A DNA stretch of 64,000 nucleotides from Cryobacterium ruanii (GTDB lineage: Bacteria > Actinomycetota > Actinomycetes > Actinomycetales > Microbacteriaceae), in assembly GCF_004404055.1 (NCBI RefSeq), contig NZ_SOHK01000005.1:186001-250000 (forward strand). Direction: 5' to 3'. Every line of letters starts with the position of its first letter. Within the stretch, counting starts at the first letter, position 1. Positions 18,443-26,816 of the stretch are shown here, piece after piece. Both the position numbers and the translations under genes were made by a program. The notes beneath the pieces were generated by a model. It was not told the origin of the DNA. It did no database searches and was given only the letters and a program-made list of their open reading frames with translations.

Positions 18443-19519
18443 GTGCTCGACCTGACGGCGACGTCGATCGCACTGACCAGGCAGATCTGCGACCTGGAGT
18501 CGGTCTCGGGCGATGAGACCGCCCTCGCCGACGCGATCGTCGCAGCCCTCGACGGTTTCGACCACCTCGAGATCATTCGTGACGGTGACACCGTCGTCGC
18601 CCGCACCAACCTCGGCCGCGCCCAGCGGGTCGTCATCGCCGGCCACATCGACACCGTGCCGCTCAACGACAACCTGCCGACCCGTTACGAGACGATCGAC
18701 GGCATCGAGTATCTCTGGGGCCGCGGCACCGTCGATATGAAGGCTGGGGTGGCCGTGCAGCTCAAGCTCGCCGCCGAACTGAGCGACCCCGGGGTCGACG
18801 TCACCTGGATGTGGTACGACCACGAAGAGGTATCCGACGACCTCAACGGCCTCGGCCGCCTCGCCCGCAATCGTCCCGACCTGTTCGCGGGTGACTTCGC
18901 CATTCTCGGCGAACCGACCAGGAGCCAGATCGAGGGCGGCTGCAACGGCAACCTGCGCGTGGAAATCCGCACGTTCGGCCTGCGCTCGCACTCAGCCCGC
19001 AGCTGGGTCGGCGAGAACGCCATCCATAAGGCTGCGCCGATCCTGAATATTCTGGCCGCATATCAGGCCCGAGAGGTTGAGGTCGAGGGCCTCGTCTACC
19101 GCGAAGGCCTCAACGCGGTCGGAATCACCGGCGGCGTCGCCGGCAACATCATTCCCGACGAGTGCATGGTGCACGTCAACTACCGCTTTGCCCCGAGCCG
19201 CAGCGGCGATGAAGCCGTCGCCCACCTGCGCGAACTGTTCGCCGGCTACGACCTCACCGTCGTCGATCGGGCCGAGGGCGCCCGGCCGGGCCTCGACGCC
19301 CCACTCGCCCGCGAATTCCTGAACGCCGTCGGCGGCGTTGCCACCCCCAAGTACGGCTGGACCGACGTCGCCCGGTTCTCGGCCCTCGGCGTTCCGGCCG
19401 TCAATTACGGCCCCGGCGACCCGCTCAAGGCGCACGCCGACGACGAACGCGTGGCCGTGGCCGAGATCACGGCTTGCGAGAACGGCCTGCGCGCCTGGCT
19501 GAGCGCATCCGTTCGCTGA
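18443..19519 (+). CDS. dapE: Succinyl-diaminopimelate desuccinylase DapE
   Basis: M20-family dinuclear zinc hydrolase that removes succinate from N-succinyl-LL-diaminopimelate. The metal and catalytic residues are present: AGHIDTVP (His68, Asp70), RGTVDMKAG (bridging Asp), the EE pair in DHEEVSD, and LGEPT. The M20 dimerisation insert follows (NGNLRVEIRTFG). The start is GTG 18443; the 358-residue length is typical. It is divergent from dapD and followed 24 bases later by a mannosyltransferase gene. Confidence 0.95.
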   Translation: MLDLTATSIALTRQICDLESVSGDETALADAIVAALDGFDHLEIIRDGDTVVARTNLGRAQRVVIAGHIDTVPLNDNLPTRYETIDGIEYLWGRGTVDMKAGVAVQLKLAAELSDPGVDVTWMWYDHEEVSDDLNGLGRLARNRPDLFAGDFAILGEPTRSQIEGGCNGNLRVEIRTFGLRSHSARSWVGENAIHKAAPILNILAAYQAREVEVEGLVYREGLNAVGITGGVAGNIIPDECMVHVNYRFAPSRSGDEAVAHLRELFAGYDLTVVDRAEGARPGLDAPLAREFLNAVGGVATPKYGWTDVARFSALGVPAVNYGPGDPLKAHADDERVAVAEITACENGLRAWLSASVR

Positions 19520-19543
19520 CGCAGCCCGGAATGGCCGCACAGC

Positions 19544-20776
19544 ATGATTGAGCGGATGCTCCGCCCACCCCGGTCGCCCGCGCGGCGGCTGCCGGCCGCA
19601 TGGCACGCCCGCTATCGGATGACCCCGTGGTGGGGCAGGGTGTTCGTGGTCTGGGGGCTGTCGCGCCTGGTCACAACGAGTCTCGTGCTCGTGCTCGCGA
19701 GCGTGCAGGGGCCGAACGCGTGGACCGGCGCGAGCCCGAAATACACCGATTTCGCGACCATGTGGGATGGCCGGTGGTACAACATCGTCGCGATGGGCGG
19801 CTACCCGAGCGTGCTTCCGATCACGGACACCGGGCAGGTGGGCGAGAGCGCCTGGGCGTTCATGCCGGGGTTCCCGGCGGTGGCGCGTTTGCTGATGGAA
19901 CTGACGAATTTTCCGTGGGCCCCGGTGGCTGTGTTCGTGTCGGTCAGCTTCAGCCTCGGCACCGCGCTGTTGTTCTACCGCCTAATGGCACGGGTGCAAT
20001 CCCCAGCCACGGCATTGTTTGCGGTCGTGCTGTTCTGTGTCGCCCCGCTGTCGCCGATTCTGCAATTTGCCTACGCCGAATCGATGTACCTGTTCTTTCT
20101 GACCCTCGCGCTCTACCTGCTGCTCGAACGCCGCTATTGGCTGCTGTTCCCGGTGATTGCGGTGATGGCGCTGACCCGGCCGAGCGGGCTCGCCTTCGCC
20201 CTCGCGCTCGGCCTGCACGTGATCTACCGTTTCGTCACGCGTTCCCGCGACCCGTTTGCGCATCGCGAGCGGATGCTGGCGGCATCCGTTGCCGTATTCA
20301 GCGCGCTGATGGGGCTGGCCTGGCCGATTACCGCCGGGGTGGTCACCGGCGACCTGATGGCGTACACCGACACAGAGCTGGCCTGGCGGGCGCCGTACAT
20401 CGGTTACGTGGAGCTGGTTCCGTTCACCGCCTGGTTTCAGAGTGGCGTCTGGTGGCTGGGCAGCCCGTGGGGCATTATCGTGGTCATCGCCCTCATCCTG
20501 GCCTTCGTCGTGCTGCTGTTCACGCCGGTCGTGCGGGGGATCGGTGTGGACCTGCGACTGTGGGTGGCCAGTTACGGCCTCTACCTGCTTGCCGTGTTCT
20601 TTCCGCAGTCGAGCACGTTTCGCCTGCTCATGCCCATGTTTCCCCTATTGGGCGCTGCCGCGCTGCCGCGCGGCCGGGTCTACCGGGTGTCCATCGTGCT
20701 GCTCTTCGTGGCCGGCCAGTGGGGCTGGTTGCTGGTCTGCTGGGGCGTGGACGGGTACGATTGGACTCCGCCGTAA
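19544..20776 (+). CDS. PIG-V-like mannosyltransferase family membrane protein
   Basis: A polytopic membrane glycosyltransferase of about ten segments, 410 residues. WDGRWYNIVAMGGYP near residue 75 is the lumenal/extracellular acidic motif of GT-C enzymes such as PIG-V, and FMPGFPAVARLL and FAYAESMYLFFLTLALYLLL follow the family pattern. Such enzymes use polyprenyl-phosphate mannose as donor; the acceptor here is unknown (a cell-envelope glycolipid or protein is likely). It starts 24 bases after dapE and may share its transcript. Confidence 0.82.
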   Translation: MIERMLRPPRSPARRLPAAWHARYRMTPWWGRVFVVWGLSRLVTTSLVLVLASVQGPNAWTGASPKYTDFATMWDGRWYNIVAMGGYPSVLPITDTGQVGESAWAFMPGFPAVARLLMELTNFPWAPVAVFVSVSFSLGTALLFYRLMARVQSPATALFAVVLFCVAPLSPILQFAYAESMYLFFLTLALYLLLERRYWLLFPVIAVMALTRPSGLAFALALGLHVIYRFVTRSRDPFAHRERMLAASVAVFSALMGLAWPITAGVVTGDLMAYTDTELAWRAPYIGYVELVPFTAWFQSGVWWLGSPWGIIVVIALILAFVVLLFTPVVRGIGVDLRLWVASYGLYLLAVFFPQSSTFRLLMPMFPLLGAAALPRGRVYRVSIVLLFVAGQWGWLLVCWGVDGYDWTPP

Positions 20777-20869
20777 CGGGTGCTTTCCGACCCCGAACCC
20801 GACCCGAGTTTACGTCTAGGGCCGAGATAGTCGATAATGGTGATACAAAGACGAATGGAAGGGGAGTTC

Positions 20870-21046
20870 ATGGCGGCCATGAAACCACGTACCGGAGACG
20901 GTCCAATGGAGGCTGTAAAAGAGGGGCGCCTGATCATCGTGCGTGTACCGCTCGAAGGTGGGGGTCGGCTCGTTGTCTCAGTCAACGATGCCGAGGCCAA
21001 AGAACTTCACGATGCACTTGCCGGGGTTGTCGCTGCGGCGAAGTAA
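20870..21046 (+). CDS. DUF3117 domain-containing protein
   Basis: A tiny conserved actinobacterial protein of 58 residues, starting MAAMKPRTGDGPMEAVKEGR and carrying the core VRVPLEGGGRLVVSV. The ATG at 20870 has an excellent AAGGGGAG ribosome site; an upstream in-frame ATG at 20837 lacks one. Function is unknown. In mycobacteria the family member (Rv1211 by recall) sits in the same neighbourhood. Confidence 0.9.
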   Translation: MAAMKPRTGDGPMEAVKEGRLIIVRVPLEGGGRLVVSVNDAEAKELHDALAGVVAAAK

Positions 21047-21080
21047 TCCCGTGCTGGCGTAGCCGCAAGTTACAAAGAAT

Positions 21081-21110
21081 AACGGCCGTGCAGGTGACTG
21101 CGCGGCCGTT
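21081..21110. terminator. Bidirectional hairpin between convergent genes
   Basis: AACGGCCG at 21081-21088 pairs with CGGCCGTT at 21103-21110; inside, GCAG pairs with CTGC around a GTGA loop, giving a 13-bp stem with one wobble. It lies between the DUF3117 gene and the convergent O-methyltransferase gene. The T run is weak. Confidence 0.7.
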
Positions 21111-21128
21111 CTTCATATGTCGAGCGTT

Positions 21129-21761
21129 TTAGGCGCGCAGCTTGGTGATCTGCAGCAGCCCGTCGCCGACGGGGGACAGAGCGCTGATCACGGCGCTCGA
21201 CGCGGCGATCTCGGTTAGCAGCGTGCGGAACCCGGTCGCGACATCGTCACGCTGGGCGGGGTCGGCGACCCGGCCGCGCCAGAGGGCATGCGCGACGAGC
21301 ACGGTTCCACCCGGGCGAGCCAGGCGCAGCCCGTGTTCGACATATTCGATGACCGACTGCGGGTCGGCATCGATGAACACGATGTCGTACGAATTCTCAT
21401 TCATGCGCGGCAGCACCTCTCCGGCCTTGCCGGTGATCAGGCGCACCCGGTTGGCCGGAATTTTCGCTTCGGTGAAGTTCGCCTTCGCGTGCTGCAGATG
21501 ATCGACCTCGGAGTCGATCGAGGTGAGCGTTGCGCCGGGCGCCCCGGTCAGTAGCCAGATGCCCGACACTCCGGCCCCGGTGCCGACCTCGAGGATGCTG
21601 CGTGCCCCCGTGGCCGCGGCCAGTACGGCCGATTGCGCCCCGACGGATGGGGCAATCGCGTCGATCCCCAGCTCGAGGGATTGCTGGCGCGCTCGCGCGA
21701 TCGCTTCGGACTCGACGACACAGTCGTCGGAGAATTTCCAGTTCAGTTCAATGTCAGACAC
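21129..21761 (-). CDS. O-methyltransferase family 3
   Basis: SAM-dependent methyltransferase, 210 residues. The SAM-binding motif is ILEVGTGAGVSGIWLL; DIVFIDADP is the metal-binding motif of the catechol-type O-methyltransferase family. The start is GTG 21761 with GGAG upstream. The corresponding gene in mycobacteria is, by recall, Rv1220c, next to sigE, rseA, htrA and tatB; here tatB follows at once on the other strand. The acceptor substrate is unknown. Confidence 0.88.
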   Translation of the reverse strand: MSDIELNWKFSDDCVVESEAIARARQQSLELGIDAIAPSVGAQSAVLAAATGARSILEVGTGAGVSGIWLLTGAPGATLTSIDSEVDHLQHAKANFTEAKIPANRVRLITGKAGEVLPRMNENSYDIVFIDADPQSVIEYVEHGLRLARPGGTVLVAHALWRGRVADPAQRDDVATGFRTLLTEIAASSAVISALSPVGDGLLQITKLRA

Positions 21762-21848
21762 AAATAACTCCAGTAGATGATTAGGTCAAGACTAGGGCCG
21801 TGGCGAGTGTGGTCTGTGGATGCCTCGCCGGGCAGTTACTCTAAGGAC

Positions 21849-22238
21849 ATGTTTGGGCTGACTTTCGAGAAGATTCTCCTGATCGGGATCATCGCTGTCT
21901 TCTTGCTCGGCCCCGACAAGTTACCGCACTATGCCGCCCAACTCGCTCGCCTGGTGCGCCAGTTACGCGACATGGCCAACGGTGCCAAAGATCGCATGCG
22001 CGACGAAATGGGCCCGGAGTTCGACGATCTGGACTGGAAAAAACTGGACCCGCGCCAGTATGACCCGCGTCGCATCATCCGGGAAGCCCTCGCTGACGAG
22101 GACCCGTTCAAGGACCAGTCTGCGGCGATCTCTCGGGCCGAACCCAACCCCGACGGTGCCTACTTGAAACGCAAACGTGCCCGGGAGGCGGCCCTGGCCG
22201 CGCTCGAGCCGGCCCCGTTCGATTCTGAGGCCACCTAA
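21849..22238 (+). CDS. tatB: Sec-independent protein translocase TatB
   Basis: Membrane subunit of the twin-arginine translocase that receives folded Tat substrates with TatC. It begins MFGLTFEKILLIGIIAVFLL, one N-terminal helix followed by the GPDKLP hinge and an amphipathic helix; the charged tail ends at residue 129. The ATG at 21849 is chosen because TatB proteins start right at this helix; an upstream in-frame ATG at 21777 is poorer. The exported DyP peroxidase at 5.4 kb is a likely client. It is followed after 23 bases by a PPK2 gene. Confidence 0.9.
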   Translation: MFGLTFEKILLIGIIAVFLLGPDKLPHYAAQLARLVRQLRDMANGAKDRMRDEMGPEFDDLDWKKLDPRQYDPRRIIREALADEDPFKDQSAAISRAEPNPDGAYLKRKRAREAALAALEPAPFDSEAT

Positions 22239-22261
22239 AGCCCGTTCGCAAAGGAGTCTCG

Positions 22262-23086
22262 ATGTCCAAAAGCCCGCCGCGGGTTGTGCGCGTCAAAAAA
22301 AAGGTTTACGAGGCTGAACTGGCCCGCCTGCAGGCCGAACTGGTCACCATGCAGCAGTGGGTGAAGGCATCCGGTGCCCGCGTCGTGGTGATCTTCGAGG
22401 GCCGCGATGCCGCCGGCAAAGGATCGGCGATAAAACGCATCACCGAGTACCTCAACCCGCGGGTCGCCCGCATCGTGGCCCTGCCGACGCCGACCGAGCG
22501 CCAGCGCGGCCAGTGGTATTTTCAGCGCTACATCGAGCACCTGCCGTCGACCGGTGAGATGGTAGTGATGGATCGATCTTGGTACAACCGGGCCGGCGTT
22601 GAACGGGTCATGGGGTACTGCACGTCCGACGAGTACCGCCGGTTTCTGCATCAGGCGCCTCTTTTCGAGCGGATGCTGGTCGAAGACGGAATCCTGCTGG
22701 TCAAGTACTGGTTCTCGGTGTCCGACCTGGAGCAGGAACGCCGGTTTCGTTCACGGTTGAACGACCCGATGCGACGGTGGAAGCTCTCCGAAACGGACGT
22801 GCTGTCGATCACCAAGTGGGTCGACTATTCCAAGGCGAAAGACGAAATGTTCGTGCACACCGACATCGCCGAAGCCCCCTGGTGGGTGGTGGAGAGCGAA
22901 GACAAGCGGGCGAGCAGACTGAACGTGATCAGTCATCTGCTCTCGCTCGTGCCCTATGAGAAGACCGACCCGCCCAAGGTGCACATTCCACCGCGCCCGC
23001 CGGCCTCCGACTATGAGCGGCCCCCGCGTGAGGAGAACCACCAGGTTCCCGACCACGCGGCGACGCTGGCCAAACCCATGGAATAG
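22262..23086 (+). CDS. ppk2: Polyphosphate kinase 2 family protein
   Basis: Uses polyphosphate to phosphorylate nucleoside di- or monophosphates, or the reverse. Walker A is GRDAAGKGS (residues 47-55), Walker B is MDRSWYNRAGVERVMGYC, and the arginine-rich lid is RFRSRLNDPMRRWKL. The 274-residue single-domain form is the common class I type (ADP to ATP or GDP to GTP), although subclass cannot be proved from motifs alone. It lies 23 bases after tatB, preceded by AAAGGAG. Confidence 0.92.
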   Translation: MSKSPPRVVRVKKKVYEAELARLQAELVTMQQWVKASGARVVVIFEGRDAAGKGSAIKRITEYLNPRVARIVALPTPTERQRGQWYFQRYIEHLPSTGEMVVMDRSWYNRAGVERVMGYCTSDEYRRFLHQAPLFERMLVEDGILLVKYWFSVSDLEQERRFRSRLNDPMRRWKLSETDVLSITKWVDYSKAKDEMFVHTDIAEAPWWVVESEDKRASRLNVISHLLSLVPYEKTDPPKVHIPPRPPASDYERPPREENHQVPDHAATLAKPME

Positions 23087-23101
23087 GCCTGCGCACCGGC
23101 T

Positions 23102-24253
23102 TCAGCGGGGCGTGAGACCGAGGCTGAGGCCGGCGAGGCCCCGTGCGCGCGTTTTCATGCTGCGGGCGAGCGCCAGGATGGCGCGGGCGGCCGGGTCATC
23201 CGGCGCGCCGAGCACGACCGGCAATCCCGCATCCCCGCCGGTGCGCAACAACAGGCTCAACGGAACCTGCGCGAGGACCGGTACCGCCGTGGTCTGCCCG
23301 ACGGAGAGACGCCGGGCGACCTCGGCGCCGCCGCCCGATCCGAACAGCTCGAGCAGGCTGCCGTCGGCCTGCACCATCGCCGACATGTTCTCGATAACGC
23401 CGAACACGCTCTGCCCGGTCTGGCGTGCGACGATTCCGCTGCGCTCGGCCACATCGGCCGCCGCCGCCTGCGGGGTAGTCACGACGATGACCTCGGCGTG
23501 CGGCAGCAGCTGGCCGACCGTGATGGCCACGTCGCCGGTTCCCGGCGGCAGGTCGAGCAGCAGCACGTCCAGGTCGCCGAAATAGACGTCGGTGAGGAAC
23601 TGTTTGATGGTGCGGTGCAACATCGGGCCGCGCCAGGCGACGGCGGCCGACGCATCGTCGATGAACATGCCGATGGAGATGACCTTCACGTCGTGCGCGA
23701 TCGGCGGCAGGATCATGTCGCCGACCTGGGTCGGTTTGACTGCGAGCCCGTCGTGCACGAGGCCGAGCAGTCCGGGAATGCTGAAGCCGTGCACGTCGGC
23801 GTCGACGATGCCCACCCGCAGACCCTCACCGGCCAGTGCAACCGCGAGGTTGGCGGTGACGGTGGACTTGCCCACACCGCCCTTGCCGCTCGTGATCGCG
23901 TAGACCCGGGTGAGCGACTCCGGGCCGAACTGCACGCTGCGTTCCACCTGGCCGCCGCGCAGCTTCTCGGTGAGCGCGGTGCGTTGCTCGCGCGTCATGA
24001 CGGCGACCTCGACGCTCGCGCGGCCCGCCCCAGCCTCCGACTCGGCGGCGGCGAGAACATCGCTTTCGATCCGAGCAGCGGCCGGACAACCGGCAATAGT
24101 CAAGCGGATGCCGACGGTCACCAGCCCTTCATCGCTCACTGTCACCCCCGACACCATGTCGAGCTCGGTGATGGGCTTGCGAATTTCCGGGTCGGTCACT
24201 TTGGCTAAAGCGGTCAGAACGCGCGAGCGGATGCTGTCGGGGGCAGAATTCAT
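23102..24253 (-). CDS. mrp: Mrp/NBP35-family Fe-S cluster carrier ATPase
   Basis: P-loop ATPase thought to carry or deliver iron-sulfur clusters (ApbC/Mrp). An N-terminal MIP18/DUF59 domain (KVTDPEIRKPITELDMV) precedes the deviant Walker A GKGGVGKST at about residues 126-134. DVLLLDLPPGTGD and GVIENMSAM are family motifs. I see no C-terminal CxxC; the segment after ENMS has no cysteine pair, so cluster binding by the usual motif is doubtful. Its ATG overlaps the DUF1003 stop by 4 bases, in an operon with two membrane-linked genes. Confidence 0.93.
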   Translation of the reverse strand: MNSAPDSIRSRVLTALAKVTDPEIRKPITELDMVSGVTVSDEGLVTVGIRLTIAGCPAAARIESDVLAAAESEAGAGRASVEVAVMTREQRTALTEKLRGGQVERSVQFGPESLTRVYAITSGKGGVGKSTVTANLAVALAGEGLRVGIVDADVHGFSIPGLLGLVHDGLAVKPTQVGDMILPPIAHDVKVISIGMFIDDASAAVAWRGPMLHRTIKQFLTDVYFGDLDVLLLDLPPGTGDVAITVGQLLPHAEVIVVTTPQAAAADVAERSGIVARQTGQSVFGVIENMSAMVQADGSLLELFGSGGGAEVARRLSVGQTTAVPVLAQVPLSLLLRTGGDAGLPVVLGAPDDPAARAILALARSMKTRARGLAGLSLGLTPR

Positions 24254-24804
24254 GCGGTGGGGCGGCTTTCCTTGGTGCTGGTAGTAGTTTCGTCCGCTGG
24301 GTGACTGCGCTCGTCTAAATGCTCAAGCAACGTGCGCAATTCCGCGCGAATGAAATCCTTTGACGCCATGTCCCTGATCGCGATGCGCAGTGCCACCACT
24401 TCTCTGGCGAGGTACTCGGTGTCGGCGAGGGTGCGTTCGGCACGCTGCCGATCCTGTTCGAACTGCACCCGATCCCGATCGTCCTGCCGGTTCTGCGCGA
24501 GCAGGATCATCGGCGCGGCATAGGAGGCCTGCATCGAGAGCACGAGGGTCAGCGCGATGAAGCCGAGCGCAACGGAGTCAAAGCGCCACGCCACCGGTGC
24601 CAGGGTGTTCCAGGAGATCCAGGAGACTGCGAACAGGGTGAGGCCGAGCAAAAACCACGGGGTTCCCATACCGCGCGCGATCGCCTCGGTGAACCGGCCG
24701 AACCGGTCACGGCTGTGGCCGGTACGCCCGAGACCCACAAGGTTGCTTGAGCGCAGGCCCTTCGGCGCATCGAGGCGCAGGTCGACGCGGTTATTGCGGG
24801 CCAC
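24250..24804 (-). CDS. DUF1003 membrane protein
   Basis: A 184-residue protein of the DUF1003 family: two transmembrane helices (about residues 48-66 and 77-97) separated by a short loop, then a charged coiled-coil-like region rich in Arg, Asp and Glu (QNRQDDRDRVQFEQDRQRAE). Function is unknown. It overlaps the upstream MgtE/CBS gene by 14 bases and mrp by 4, so all three are almost surely translated from one message. Confidence 0.88.
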   Translation of the reverse strand: MARNNRVDLRLDAPKGLRSSNLVGLGRTGHSRDRFGRFTEAIARGMGTPWFLLGLTLFAVSWISWNTLAPVAWRFDSVALGFIALTLVLSMQASYAAPMILLAQNRQDDRDRVQFEQDRQRAERTLADTEYLAREVVALRIAIRDMASKDFIRAELRTLLEHLDERSHPADETTTSTKESRPTA

Positions 24805-26122
24805 GAGTTGTCCTTTGCGCTCCGGGCAGCGGGATGCTACCGGTTGTCAGCTCGCTGCGGGCCGCAGCACGGCGACGCACGTCATCGTTGCCGTCGTGGC
24901 TGCGCCAGTCGTCGGGGAGCAGGTAATCGAGCACGTCATCAATCGTTACCACCCCGACAAGTCGGTAATTCTCGTCGACGACGGGTACCGAGACGAGGTC
25001 GTAGCTCGCCAGGATGCGACTGACCTCGGCGGCCGAGGTATCGGCGGTCACCGGGTCTAGTCCGGCATCGAGCAGCGTGCCGAGCCGTTCGTGGGGCGGG
25101 TAGCGCAGCATCCGCTGAAAATGCACCATGCCCAGAAAGCGGCCGGTGGGCGCTTCGTAGGGTGGGAGGGTGACGCAGATCGCCGCGCCGAGCGCCGGCG
25201 CCAGGTCGTGACGACGGATGCGGGCGAGCCCCTCGGCGACGGTGGCGTCGGCCGAAACGATGATCGGCTCGGTCGTCATGAGTCCGCCAGCAGTGTCGGG
25301 GGCGTAGGAGAGCAGAAAACGCACGTCTTCGGCCTCTTCGGGCTCCATCAGGTCGAGCAGCTGCTCACCGCGCTCCTCGGGCAGCTGGGCAATGAGGTCA
25401 GCCGCGTCGTCCGGCTGCATCTGATCGAGCACGTCGGCGGCGCGGGCGTCGCCGAGGCTGGTCAGTATGCCGACCTGGTCGCTTTCGGGCATCTCCTCGA
25501 GCACATCTGCGAGGCGATCATCGGGCAGTTCACCGGCCACCTCGAACATGCGCTCACGGGGCAGGTCGAGCAGGGTGTTGGCGAGGTCGGCCGGTTTCAG
25601 GTCGGAATAGGTAGCGATGAGGTGCTCGGCGGACTGCGCCTGGCCCTTGGTCTCTTTCTCGTGCACTTCGGCCCAGGTTGTGAAAGTCGTGACGCCCTTG
25701 ACGAAGGGGGAGGGACTGGACTTGGGCCGGCGCACGAACAGCTGGCTGATCGCCCAGTCGGCCTCGGTGCCTTCCTTGATCGCTACGTCCTCGATCGTGG
25801 CCTCACCAGAGCTGTCGTTGAAGACCACCTTGCGGCCGAGCAATTCGGCGATGACGCGCACTTCACCGCCGCGCTGTTCATAGCGGCGCACGTTGATCAG
25901 GCCGGTCGTGATGATCTGGCCGCTGCCGATGCTGGTGACCCGGTTGATCGACACGAAGACGCGTCGTTTGCCCGGAATCTCCACGATCAGGCCGACGACG
26001 CTGGGCGGGTCGTTTTTTCGATAGACCACGAGAACATCGCGCACCTTGCCCACGCGGTCGCCCGCGGGGTCGAAAACGGTGCACCCGGCCAGTCGGGCAA
26101 CGAAAACTCTTGTGGCATTCAC
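24791..26122 (-). CDS. PRC-barrel/MgtE N-terminal/CBS domain protein without a channel domain
   Basis: A soluble 443-residue protein: N-terminal PRC-barrel-like part (VFVARLAGCTVFDPAGDRVGKVRDVLVV), then the MgtE N domain of acidic helical repeats (DLANTLLDLPRERMFEV, LADVLEEMPESD, AADLIAQLPEERGEQLL), then a CBS pair ending VPVVDENYRLVGVVTIDDVLDYL. The Mg2+ channel helices of true MgtE are missing, so it probably senses Mg2+ or nucleotides and acts on a partner, perhaps the overlapping DUF1003 protein. The start is taken at GTG 26122 (VNATRVFVARL) from homology; an ATG at 26179 is possible. No clear ribosome site precedes either. Confidence 0.85.
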   Translation of the reverse strand: MNATRVFVARLAGCTVFDPAGDRVGKVRDVLVVYRKNDPPSVVGLIVEIPGKRRVFVSINRVTSIGSGQIITTGLINVRRYEQRGGEVRVIAELLGRKVVFNDSSGEATIEDVAIKEGTEADWAISQLFVRRPKSSPSPFVKGVTTFTTWAEVHEKETKGQAQSAEHLIATYSDLKPADLANTLLDLPRERMFEVAGELPDDRLADVLEEMPESDQVGILTSLGDARAADVLDQMQPDDAADLIAQLPEERGEQLLDLMEPEEAEDVRFLLSYAPDTAGGLMTTEPIIVSADATVAEGLARIRRHDLAPALGAAICVTLPPYEAPTGRFLGMVHFQRMLRYPPHERLGTLLDAGLDPVTADTSAAEVSRILASYDLVSVPVVDENYRLVGVVTIDDVLDYLLPDDWRSHDGNDDVRRRAAARSELTTGSIPLPGAQRTTRGPQ

Positions 26123-26217
26123 AATATAAATGTAGGCCACTGGCCTGCCAATGGTGGCCCGCCCCGAACGGTTCGTCATTTCGCCGCATGGTCAGGTCGG
26201 CGTGGAAGAATGGCGTA

Positions 26218-26745
26218 ATGAGCAACCAGAGCCTTTTCTCCCGACGCCGCCCGGTGCTGCCCCCCGTGTTGCCGCGCGGGGAGGTGCTCGCCACCTACAA
26301 CAGCTATGCCGACGCGCAGGCCGCTGTTGACACGCTCGCGAAGGCCGATTTTCCGGTGAAACAGCTCTCGATCGTGGGCAACGACCTCAAGAGTGTTGAG
26401 CGGGTGACCGGCAAACTCACCTACGGCCGGGTCGCACTCGCGGGGGCAGCATCCGGTGCCTGGCTCGGAATCTTCTTCGGAATCCTGTTCTTCCTGTTCT
26501 CACCGACCGGTTCGAGCCTGCCGTTCGTCTTTGCCGCCCTGATCATGGGTGCCGGGTTCGGCATGCTTCTCGGCATCGCAAGCTATGCCATCAACCGACG
26601 TCGGCGTGATTTCACCTCGACCATGCAGGTGATCGCGACCAGCTACCAGGTCGTCGTCGACCCCGAGCTGGTCCACCGAGCACGGAATCTGCTCGGCGGC
26701 AGCACTGAGCCGGAGCCTCCCATTTTTCCCGTCTCCCCGGAATAA
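26218..26745 (+). CDS. General stress protein 17M-like membrane protein
   Basis: A 175-residue protein with an N-terminal alpha/beta segment typical of YflT/17M-type stress proteins (GEVLATYNSYADAQAAVDTLAKADFPVKQ up to the glycine region), followed by two transmembrane helices (about 75-95 and 100-120) and a short cytoplasmic tail. The ATG at 26218 is 96 bases from the divergent MgtE/CBS gene. In M. tuberculosis a related gene (Rv1234 by recall) has the same position. Molecular role unknown. Confidence 0.82.
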   Translation: MSNQSLFSRRRPVLPPVLPRGEVLATYNSYADAQAAVDTLAKADFPVKQLSIVGNDLKSVERVTGKLTYGRVALAGAASGAWLGIFFGILFFLFSPTGSSLPFVFAALIMGAGFGMLLGIASYAINRRRRDFTSTMQVIATSYQVVVDPELVHRARNLLGGSTEPEPPIFPVSPE

Positions 26746-26816
26746 TTACGCGAAAGCGCGAGGAGTACCCGATTGATACCTTTAAACGGGCACTTTTCAC
26801 GCTCTCGGGACCTGCG

